Assembly (NCBI RefSeq): GCF_963576545.1
Contig: NC_083646.1
Span: 18,694,461 to 18,758,460, forward strand
Source: Limanda limanda
Taxonomy: Eukaryota; Chordata; Actinopteri; Pleuronectiformes; Pleuronectidae
Direction: 5' to 3'
DNA: 64,000 bases
Under the pieces are notes generated by a model. That model made no database searches. It was not told the DNA's origin and saw nothing but the letters and a program-made list of their open reading frames with translations. Of the stretch, positions 12,601 to 24,600 are shown in pieces. Positions within the stretch are counted from its first letter, which is position 1. Each line of letters begins with the position of its first letter. The position numbers and the translations under genes were made by a program.

Positions 12601-15600
12601 AAGACCCAGGTTGGTTTTAAGGTATTTGGGCCACATTAGCTGGTTTACATGTGGACCAGTTAAGGTCCACACCCAGATGCTGTCTGGGGATTGGGCGGAA
12701 ATTGGTTTAGTAGTTTTTACGTAATCCTGCCAAGAACAACCAATAGAAAGAGGTGAAGACGTAACGTCCTCGGTGGAGGTTTTGAAAGATGATTGGACGT
12801 ACGTGTTACTCTCAGCTGGAAGGCGTCACTCCACTCTGTTGAGGAATACCAGTCCGCTCTGGCCTTACACCAGTACTCTCCACTGTGGAAAACAGAGGCA
12901 GCGCCCAGCCTGTATTCACTGTGTGTGGAAGCTGTGTTTGGACCAGTGACTGGTTGGTTGGAGCTTGTTGTCCTCCATTTATATTCCCACTGGGTGTCTC
13001 CTCCTCCCTGGATCTCACACCTGATAGAGATCGTCTCACCGCTGAATATCTGAGTCCAGTTGTGTTGCAGCACAATAAAGCTTCTGTTGGACACTGAACA
13101 TTCAAACACAAATATAAAACCAACAGAGAGAACTGGTTAATATTGCTGCTGACTGTTTCTGTTTTCATCCTAGCCAGTCATGAAAGCGTGCTACTCACAG
13201 GTTCTGTCGATATGATGCACGTGACTCTTCTCTGAGAAGAAATCTGAGTGTGTCCTTCTTCCCCTGCACCAGTAGCTGCCTCCCTGTGAGATGCTCAGAG
13301 AGTTTTGCACAGGATTTGTTGCGATGGCGATTTCCTCAGCGTCTGGGGAACGTGTGAACCAGTCGTAGCTCCAACCCTCAGACTCCTCCACAGAACAAGT
13401 CAGAGTCAGAGAGCCGCCCACTGGTATGGACGTCCTGGATGCTCTCACTGTGGCTCTGGGTCTGTGTGCTGCTCGGGAAAGAATATTCACATATTTAATT
13501 AGGATCCTTCCTTATTACTTGATGAAACTCAGTGTATGTTGTGAAGCATCTATTAAATTAGCAAAACATTATATCTTCATCCTTAATAAGGACACAATTC
13601 ATTATTAATCTTTACATCTGTAGTAGCATACATTTATTCACGAAGATTTAAAAAATATATATTTGTCAATGTTGATTAGGAATCAATCAATCATTATTTT
13701 GTAATTATGTATATGTAGTTATATAGTATACATTGATATTTTTTATGTTCAGTAGGTAGTATATATCCATCAAAATAACAACTAATAATATCTATATAAT
13801 TAATTAGAAATCAATCATGATTATTTGATCATTTAGTACATGTAGTATAAATGTATATTTTCATCATATATAATTGAGTAAACACAGTCTGCATCAGTTG
13901 TTCCCTGCTCCTCCAATGTTTTTATAATGTCTGTGTCAAACAAGAAGCTGAAGTTAAGAAAACTTCTGGCGGTGACACTGGAGCGCGTGGCTGCTTAAAC
14001 AACACCTCCCGGTCGGTCGGAGTTTATCCCCCAATTTAAATACAAATGACTCTTAAACTTTGTTCTCAAGAACGATGGAAGGGGAAAAACACAAAAAGAG
14101 CAAGGGAAAGCTATACGGAAAAGTTGATAAAACTGGTAAAGCAGTGAATGAAGGGGCCAGCATGGAAGAATGGCAAGAGTGTTGTTGTGCAATAGGAGTA
14201 GACTTGACGTTGGCTAATTATTAATAATCATGAAATATGATTATTAAAATAATAAAAGATTATTTATTAAAAATAATTAAAAATGATAAGGCCATAACTT
14301 ATCGTAGAGGGGCACCACCCTGGTTTCCAGGGACCAACGATATCAAGCTATAATTATCAGTCTCATAATGATAAATGTCAAATTAATAATGTCAATATTT
14401 TAATATTAATGATTACTTAATAAACAGTGAAGGCTTCTAAGTTCGAGCACAGGCAATCATAATCCAGCTGTATTCACACACTTATGCACAAATAATCACA
14501 GACTACAGATACTTTAATTACAAAAGTATTTATTAAAAAGGGGAAATAAAGTTATAATGTTATTCAATGATTCATCATTTTAACAAGCTCCAATATTTCA
14601 AAGATAAACACAGCAGCAGCACTTATCACAATTCAGAAAATACATGTAAAACCTGCGGTCAACCTATGTATGTCTGTCTCTGTGTGTGTGTGTCTGTGTC
14701 AAAGTGTCTCTCTGTGAATGTGTGTCTATGTGTGTGTATGTGAAATAAAGTTAGTGTTATTTAATGATTTATCATTTTAACAAACTCCCATATTTCAGAT
14801 TTCAGATAACAACAGCAGCTTATCACAATTTAGAACACGCATGTAACCTCTGGTCCATCTATGTGTCTCTGTGTGTGTGTATCTGTCTGTGTCTATCAAT
14901 GTGTGTGTGTGTGTGTGTGGGTGCGAGAGAGAGAGAAAAAGAAGGGGCGTGGCGATGACGCAGTCACGTAGTGACATCACATCTAAGATGGAGGCCGATC
15001 ATGATTCGTGGAATCAAGGCCTAAAAACTCTCAAAATGGCGGATTGACTACAAAACAAGATGGCGGAGCCGTTATGAATTTAGAGCCAGAATGGGAGGAG
15101 AGAGGGAGAGAAGGCGTGGCAATAATAGACTCAAGATGGTGGTTTAACTTAACGTTATCCAAAATGGAGAATATGTTAATGACCATGTGGCCTGAACTCA
15201 CAATGGTGGTCGCCAGATGAATTACACAAAGGAAATTTCAGACAAAGAGAATTCTTATCTCTGCTTAGCTTTGGGGGGCCGAATGGTTTCCAGATGTGTT
15301 CAGCCTCTCTGAATATAGATTTAACTATGTTACATGAACTGCATTCTAAATACAGATCGGAAGTGTGTATAGGTCGGTTTAGAAGGAGAGAGAGAGAGAG
15401 AGAGAGAAAGCATGCAAGGAGAGTTCAAAGAAGCTCTTAAAAACACGCCAGAGATAGATTAACAGTGATTTAACCACTCAGCCCCAAGCGGACGTTGTGG
15501 GCTGAGTTTCTGATCGGTAAACTCACTGCAGACTAACACAGACGTTAACAGCGTGGCTGGAGGCTTTCCTCGCGGCGCTCAAACACTAACACAAAACCCG

Positions 15601-18600
15601 GAAATGAACCGGAAGTAGCGGCTCGTCGTAGCCGGCTAAAACAATGAGACTCAGCGGTCTCGCAACAAATACAATCAAATATTAAACAATATGCTACGTA
15701 TCTGCCCAGATAATCAAGTCTCTTACTGTACAACCCTCGCGATGTGCCTGCGCGTCTGCGCGAATGTGTCGGGGGCCAGTGAATCACGTGGTCTCTCTCA
15801 CGAGCGGAGCTCCGGGCTCGGCCGCTGGACCGGAATAGGAAGCGAATTTCTCGTGCTGCCTTGACGGAATCAGACCTCGTCTTCTTCTGTAACAGCGGAG
15901 AACGTGCTGGTTTACAGGAACGGAGTGAATTGTCTCTTACTCCTCAGCGGGATGAACGTCGCGCTTCTGCAGGGAACGGCTTTGTGGAAGCCGTTTGTGG
16001 ATCGTGAAAAACAAAAAGTCTGTGGAAGTGCCGTTCCACGGGTGCTTCCTGTTTCGGTCTTTCAAGTTAAAACAGCAAAAGTCCTATCAAAAATAAAACT
16101 TCGACTGAAATAAAAGAAGAAAATGAAACGACTTCAAATAAAATGATATTAAACAAACGTCTAATCGCCTCCTTAGTTACTGAGTCGCGTGGTCGGCCTC
16201 GGAAGGTCTGTTGCAACTTGAGTAGGGTGGAAAAGAGACAGATTTCTGGGGGAACCCCGGTTTTGTTGTACCTGGGAGGTGCCAGCCCCCTGGAGGAGGG
16301 GTCAGGGGTCAGTGTTGCCTTCGGCCAATTGAAAGGTCAGAAGTCAAGTCTCAGGGAGTGGCTTACAGTGGGGTCTTTCACAGGACCCAGGAAGTGATCT
16401 GCTGCCACATGGAGATAAGAGCTCCATGCTGGATTTTTAAATGTAAGGGGTCTCCTGAGGCTGGTCCCAAGTTTTACGACTCTTTGTTATAAGTCAGATC
16501 ACTGGGAACTCAGTCCCAACAGTGTCATGGTGGACGCAGCCAAAACACCGAGCTAACACTAGCTGCAGAGGATATGGAAGGTAACATCTCCGCCACACGG
16601 GAAGATATAAGAAATATGGTCACAGAGATGAAGTCTGAACTGGGGAACTTCCGAACCGGAATCAGAGAAGACTTGAAAAAGGAGCTAACTGACTTACGAG
16701 AGGAAATTCAACAGAAGCTGGGCGCAGTGGTAGCCGACCTCAGAGCTACAACTGACAGAGTGGGTGAAGCAGAGACGCGCGTAGCCGACCTGGAGGAGTG
16801 TAACACTGACTTGCAGGAGGTTCTGAACAGGTCACTGCAAACTCAGGAACGCTTACAGATGAAGCTCACGGACCTGGAAGCACGCTCAAGGCGTAACAAT
16901 CTCCGCATCTATGGCATCCCAGAGGGGACCGAGGGAAACAACATTCAGGAGTTTATTGACAATTTCATTAAAAAAGAGTTGGAGCCCCTCACCGAAGCTG
17001 AACTTGGTTTACAGCGGTGCCACAGAGCGCTCGGCCCCAGGCCACCCGCTGAAACTCTGGCAAAGAGGAAGGAGTATGCGCAAATAAGGAGAACTCTGCG
17101 TGAAAAAGGAATACGGTTCCAAACACCACCACCAGCCAAACTACGAGTCTTCTTCGACAGTGGGCCGATAACCTACGGGAGCGCGGCAGATGCGGCGCGG
17201 GACCTAATGTTCAGAGGAATCTCCGTCAAGCTGGAGAAGCCGGCTGATGTGCCTGGGATCCCGGAGAAGATGAAGGGGCCCTGGCAGCAAGCAGGTGCTA
17301 CATCCACCCCACAGAGCCGCCAAGAGCAGATCCAGGAGAAGCTGCGAGGTTTTCACCGGCCAAAATAGAGGGCAGAGAGATCGGGAGGTAACGACCTCAC
17401 ATGCGTTTATCCATAATAAACTGCAAAGATTCGGGTAAGCAAGATAACTGCCCAGTTAGGGACATTTATTAATATCTTTTGTTTTAAAGGGACTCTTACC
17501 TTTGTTGCATTTGAGAATTACAGCACATTCGAATCATCCCGCCTTCCTCCAATGCCCCACCCCCTCGTTCCCATCCGCGGTGTTTTTTCTTTTGTTTTTC
17601 CCCCTGGAAGCGGCTGTTTCAGTACGCCGTGGACCACTTTGGTCTGCCATCGTTAGTCGCTACGGTCGATACGGTCGCTACTCGCTACTGTCTGCCGTGG
17701 AATCAAAACAAACCCTATAGTTGAGGACGCGCCTTGATGACGCGGGCCCGAATGCGCCACAAGAAGCAGACGGGCTTCCTGTCTGTTTCCATGCAGCAAA
17801 CAGACAGGTCTGTCGGCCAATAAGGTCCTTCGGTCCGAAGAATTTTATTGGTTGTAGTTTTCACTAAATATTACGAGAGTGAAATAATTCTTTGCTTTAA
17901 CTCCTGGTGGGTCTGTCTTGCATTTTAGAGTGTCATTACCTTATTAATACCAATTTAACCTTATCCACAAAAAGTGTAAAAATGCAACAAAGGTAAGAGT
18001 CCCTTTAATGGATGAAACTGTATGCCCCTGAAGTGTTTGCGTGAAGGCTGTCTGTTGCTTCCCTTTCAACCTCGTCCTCCCCACTAGAAGGAATTTATTT
18101 TCCTATACTGAATATGAGATAACTTTATTTTTTTCTTCTTTGAAATTACATTGGCTCGCCCTTAGCTAATAGAGTGAATATAGGTGACCGAATATGGGTG
18201 AGGGATCTGGTCACACACAAAGTGCATAAAATACACTCATTAAGGAGGTGTATTATGAGCTGCACTGAAGGGGGGCTCTGGGGGTTAATTACTAGACTAC
18301 TCCCCCCACAAAAATAAGTAGTTTTCTACTTCAAAATGGAGGTCTACCTGAGTTTTGTGATATGTTTGTTTGTTTTGTTTTGTTTTGATTTGTTGAGTTC
18401 ATTTTATGTTTCAAGAACATCTCAAGTTTGGTCACTAATTGTACATAATTCTTTCGTTAACTGTGGGTTTAAATGCAATGTCAGGAATATAGGGTATTTA
18501 CCCTAAATGTCAATGGTCTACACAATCCAATTAAGAGGGGTAAGGTAATTGCAAAGATGAAAAAGGAAAAGCTGCATGTAATGTTTTGGCAGGAGACCCA

Positions 18601-21600
18601 TCTTAACTACATGGAACATGAAAAGTTAAAAAAGCTAGGGTTTAAAAATACTTTCCACTCCTCTTATAAGAACGGGAAAATGAGAGGAGTAGCGATACTG
18701 ATCTCTACCAGAGTGAATTTCCAACTGGTTTCTAAATTCTGTGACAGTGAGGGTCAATATGTCTTTGTTAAAGGATACCTTGACCAGAAAGAAGTTACAT
18801 TAGTCAATGTGTATATTCCACCAGGGCAGGACAATTCTTGTATTAGGGAATTTTTTGATTTGATAGCTTCTGAGGCCTCGGGTGTTTGTGATATGTGGAG
18901 GAGATTGGAACATTCAGTTACAACCTAATCATGACTATTCTGATAAACTTAATAGGTTAACTCCTAACGCCAGGATAACAAACAAAGTGCTGATGGAGCT
19001 GGGACTGATCGATGTATGGAGGGACTTCCACCCAGAAGAAAAACAATTTACATTCTATTCAGCAAGTAAAAGGGTATACTCAAGAATTGACTATTTTTTT
19101 ACTTACAACTCAGACAGACACAGACTTAAAGATTGTAGAATAGGGGTCAGAGACATATCTCACCACTCTGTTTATTTAACTGTGCATCTGGATAATAAAA
19201 AGAAAAACACGCTCTGGCGACTTAATACAAGCATCTTGAATGACAGGACATGCAAGGAATATGTGCAGAAGGAACTTAAAGATTTTATGGACAATAACAA
19301 TAATGGAGAAGTGTTTTGTGGGACGCTGCAAAAGCAGTGATCAGAGGAAAGCTTATAGCACTGACAGATTTAGAAGAGAATCTTAAAGTTTTAGAGAGTG
19401 AACACATTGAAAGTAAGGAACCTTATATTCTAGATCAAATAAGAAATGTCAGGAAAGAAATAAACAAACTATGTGAGGAAGAATTAGAGAAAAAAGCCAA
19501 ATTTGAGAATGAGAATGGACCAAGGGCCCTGAAGCTTCTGGGATGGAGGTTAAGGAAACAACAAGCAGACAGCTCCATATGAGTCTTCTTCGACAGTGGG
19601 CCGATAACCTACGGGAGCGCGGCAGATGCGGCGCGGGACCTAATGTTCAGAGGAATCTCCGTCAAGCTGGAGAAGCCGGCTGATGTGCCTGGGATCCCGG
19701 AGAAGATGAAGGGGCCCTGGCAGCAAGCAGGTGCTACATCCACCCCACAGAGCCGCCAAGAGCAGATCCAGGAGAAGCTGCGAGGTTTTCACCGGCCAAA
19801 ATAGAGGGCAGAGAGATCGGGAGGTAACGACCTCACATGCGTTTATCCATAATAAACTGCAAAGATTCGGGTAAGCAAGATAACTGCCCAGTTAGGGACA
19901 TTTATTAATATCTTTTGTTTTAAAGGGACTCTTACCTTTGTTGCATTTGAGAATTACAGCACATTCGAATCATCCCGCCTTCCTCCAATGCCCCACCCCC
20001 TCGTTCCCATCCGCGGTGTTTTTTCTTTTGTTTCTTTTGTTGCCCTGAAGCTTCTGGGATGGAGGTTAAGGAAACAACAAGCAGACAGCTCCATATATGA
20101 AATTAGGGACCCTGGAACAAAAAAATTATGCCATAAGTTAGAGGATATTGAGCATGTTTTTGAAAATAACTATAGAGACTTATATATATGCTTTCTGATT
20201 GCTTTAACTATACACTTAAAAAAGGTGAACCACCAGGTACATGGAGGGAGGCAATCATTTCGGTTATTCCTAAGGAGGGGAAGGACAGAAAAGAATGCAG
20301 CGCATATAGACCAATTTCTGTACTCAATATAGACTACAAGTTGTATGCGTCAATATTAGTAAAAAGGTTAGAGCATATAATAGTAGAACTAGTGGATCCA
20401 GACCAAACTGGTTTTGTGCGTGAAAGGCAGACACAAGATAATATTAGACGGGTGCTACACGTTATCGATCATGTGAATAAGGGGAATATTGGAGCCACAG
20501 TGATTAGCTTAGATGCGGAAAAGGCGTTCGACTCGGTTCGCTGGAAATATCTGTACTTGGTGTTGAGAAGATTTGGCTTTAAAGATGATTTTATTAACTG
20601 TATCAGAACTCTTTACTCCTCACCAAACGCCAGAATAAGGATTAATGGACACCTCTCCCAGATCAACTTGGAGAGAGGCTGCCGCCAAGGCTGCCCCCTC
20701 AGCCCCGCCCTCTTTGCTTTATTTATAGAGCCCCTGGCACAGTCAATCAGGGATGATGAAGTGATAAAAGGAGTCATGATTAGAGGTACAGAGCAGAAGA
20801 TTTGTCTATATGCAGATGATGTTTTGCTTTTTATTACGACACCAGAGGTCAGCATTCCCAGACTGATGTCTTCGCTTAAAGATTATGGAACTTACTCAGG
20901 ATATAAATTAAACGTGCAAAAAACGCAAACTCTAAGTTATAACTACACCCCTCAGAAAGACATGCTCAATAGATTTGGCTTCAAATGGACCTCATCAGAC
21001 ATAAAGTATCTGGGAATTCAAATACCTAAGGACATTTCAAATATTTATGATAGCAATTATGGCCCCATAAGTAAAAACATCAGGGCAGATATCGACAGGT
21101 GGTCCCAACTTCCCTTAGATATGCATAATAGAATAGAAACGATAAAAATGAATGTACTCCCCCGACTCTTGTATCTCTTTCAATCCTTGCCAGCTGAAGT
21201 ACCACTACAACAATTTAATGAATGGGATAGGTGGATAGGCGGTGGACTAGTGGCAGAAACTTGGACTATGGGCAGAAAAGGTCTCTGGTTCGTCTCTGGT
21301 TCGACTCCACGGAGAAACAACAAAAAGACGAACCTGGATTGATCTGTCCAAAAATCCAAGAGGATTCTCCCTACCCTGTCTAGTGCCCCTGAGCAAGGCA
21401 GCTTACTCCCCTAACATCTGCTCCCCGGGCGCCATACATGGCTGCCCACCGCTCTGTGTGTCCTGCACCAGATGGGTTAAAAGCAGAGGTTAAATTTCCC
21501 TCCTTGCATGAGTGTGCTTGTGCATGTCTGTGCATGTGTTTGGGACAAATAAATAAATGTATCTTAATGTAATGTATGTAATGTATCAAGATTGTAGAAG

Positions 21601-24600
21601 ACCAAGAATTCAGTTCAAGACACTGCAACTTTCTAAAGAAAAAGGGGGTAGATCTTTACCATGTTTAACAGATTATTACAAGGCTGCGCAATTAAGACCA
21701 CTTGCATGTTGCTGTAACCCAATGTATATAGCAAAATGGAAGGATTTGGAAACCTCACAGCTGGATATACCATTACAATCCATATAAGGTAGCAAAATCT
21801 TGTACAAGCAGCATGTTAAAAGTTTAAATCAATGGACTAAAGTCCCTCTTAGAATGTGGTTTAAAGAATGTAGATCACCACTATCTGAAAGACGTTCTAT
21901 ACTGTTGAGATGGGTCGCTTTTGACCCAGACTTTAAGCCGGCATGGATTGATGGGAGGTTTAGGTATTGGCATAGAATTGGCATCACTTCTTACTGTTCA
22001 ATCTCATCAACGGGAGAACTGGATAGTTTTCAGAAAATTTCAGAGATGTATGGTTTGGAAAAACTGGATTTTTTTAGGTATTTGCAAACCAGGACCTACT
22101 TCAATAATGTGATTAAATCCAAGGAGAAATGTGATGCCAATTTAATTGACATATTCATTGACATGTATAAAAATATGGACAACAGGAAACTTGTTTCAAA
22201 ATTATACTCAAGTATTCAATCCAGTAGAAAACACTCAACAGATAAGGTTAGATTAAAATGGGAGAAAGAATCTGGACTTGTCATTTCAGAGGAGGACTGG
22301 TCAAATATGTGCTCTGTGCAGTCCACTTCCACCAGCTCGGGTCTTTGGAGGGATTTCTGTTGGCGGTGAGATATTTCATAACTCCCAAATTAAAATGTGT
22401 ACAAACAGGTGAGGCCGGAACAGGTCTATGTTGGAGGAAATGTGGAGAACAGCTGGCAGATCATTTCCATATATTTTGGAGCTGCCCAGCCATTCAGCCA
22501 TACTGGCAGGTGGTAACACAAGTAATACGGACTGTTTTTGGAGATGGATCTGACTGTTCCTTTTCTTCAGTTTATTTGGGCAATATCACAGCTCACCCGG
22601 TGCAAGACAAATATTTGTTAAAGATACTATTAGCAGCCAGCAAGAAAGCTGTAACACGAAAATGGCCACAGGCGGAACCCCCAACAGAGACTGACTGGAT
22701 AGATACTGTAACTGACATTCAAAATATGGAGAGAATGTTTTTGTCGCTGAATCTACGATTTGACAAATATTTGCAATATTGGGAAAAATGGATTGTGTTT
22801 TTAACCCCACAGGATCATCACTGATCTGTTACTATATGAATTGACATTTATCATCATCAGTGTACCATCTGTAAAAATGTATAGGTGACCAAAAAGTTTT
22901 TTTTTGTTTGTTTTGTTTTATGTATGTATGTTCATTGTATCTTTGTTTCTCGAAAAATAAATTATAAAAAAAAAAAAAAAAGAAGCTGAAGTTAAGTGAG
23001 TGAATGATGTGATTGACTTTCTGTCCGTGTGAAAGGTCGATGTCAGGAACTGAGATCAGGTGTTTCAGCTTTGACTGTGGAGACTGAACGACGCATTCAG
23101 AAGAAGAAACGTGGATTTGTCCGGCTGTCGACGATGTGGAAAATAAGCTTCATGTTTCTACTGTCCCAGTTATTGTGAAGTGCTTGACTCTGGATACCTC
23201 ACCTGACACAGAGAGGGTGGCCCTGTTGCTCCGTTTGTTCTCTTCTGAGCTGTTGTGGTGAGCGATGCACTGATAATCCCCGTTCCTGTCTGTCGTTAGC
23301 TCTGGAATCCTGAGGATGTTAGTGGAAGTGATGGGAACCAGTGGTTTGTCGTTCCACTTGAATTCATAATACCACTCACTGACATTTGCTTCTCTCATGT
23401 GACACGTGAGATTAACGTGCTCCCCAGAATATAGAGTGGTTGAGTTGGGTTCAAAGGTCAGCTCAGCATCTACCCCCCCACACAAACAGAACATAGTTAG
23501 AGGAAATACCAACCAGAGTTTTGTTTTGTATACGTTTTCAGTTCATTCATATACTCACTAATCTTAGTAACAACATACAGGAAGAGAAATGGGATGAAAT
23601 ATAGATATTAATAAAGATAGAGATTAATAAAGAAAAGAGTTCACTCACATTCAGTGTGTCCACAGGAGAGGAGTGTATTCAGCACTGAAAGAAACACTGG
23701 TACCACATCAGACATTATTAAACCTGGTAAATAATCAAACACAGTACAGACTCTAGTATAGTATATTAGTAAGTACTGTTATATAGTAAAAGCGAGTATA
23801 AGCATAAGTTTTTAAAACTACCCATCAAAGAAATTGTACAATAGTATGAAATGTCTTGAAAATCAATAACTCAATGAATAAAAGAAGTTAAAATATCAGT
23901 GATGTTGGGCAATGTCTTTGTGGAACCACATGGCCTCCTTCTCGGCCTACATGTGTGGATAAAACTTGAAACCACATGGACCGAGCCTCCTGAACATATG
24001 CTGGACAGAGCCTCCTGAACTCAGTCCCCCAGGGTGCAACGTGTTCTCTTTGTTCTGAGAAGGTCAAAGAACTCAGTCTCCCAGGAGGCAACAGGTTCCT
24101 TTTGTTTCAACAAAGTCACGCATAAGTGTGAAAAGCCGGGCCTATATAAGACCAAGGTCTCCCCCAATTCTCTCTCTTTTCCATCAACCCCACCGAGGAC
24201 AGCAGGCGACCAGCCGTCTCTCCTGCATCACCGAGGGAGGGGGGTCGAGGCTGCTCCAGCTCAAATCTTCTTTTCCCAACAACCGGAGGTCAGAGGTCTA
24301 GCTTTCAGCTCACCTTCTCAAGAAAACCCCCTCGCCCTTCAAGCTCTACCAACTCTTAGCAGCGACTCTGTGTCCTGCAGGTAAGGACTTCAAACAAGCA
24401 ACGGGGCCCCACAGTTCAACAGAACCGCGAAAGCAGAAACCTTACGACCAACCGGAGATTTCACACAAAGCCAGGACGAACGGCGAACTGCACAGCAACT
24501 TTCTCCCTTTCCAAGGACTGGTAACATACTGGGCTTAATGATTATACTAGACTAAGCAAGACTGTTTATTTGATTCTGTATGGTGTTGATTAGTTTGAAT

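Larger units (their letters stand above)
13959..22979 (+). mobile_element. L1/Tx1-type LINE, near full length, broken
   Basis: Non-LTR retrotransposon inserted in the Ig1-Ig2 intron, antisense to the host gene. A short 5' UTR leads to ORF1 (start near 14074, main part to 17368), then ORF2 with endonuclease (18473 on), reverse transcriptase (20188 on), the C-terminal region to 22824, and a poly-A tail at 22965-22979. It is damaged by a single LTR (14183-16521), a TTAA MITE (17488-18004), a 460-bp self-copy (about 19579-20040), a SINE (about 21240-21585), frameshifts near 18885 and 19318 and a deletion near 20190. Without the insertions the element would be about 5.3 kb. The 17-bp target duplication shows insertion by target-primed reverse transcription. 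It is not mobile in its present form. Confidence 0.9.
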
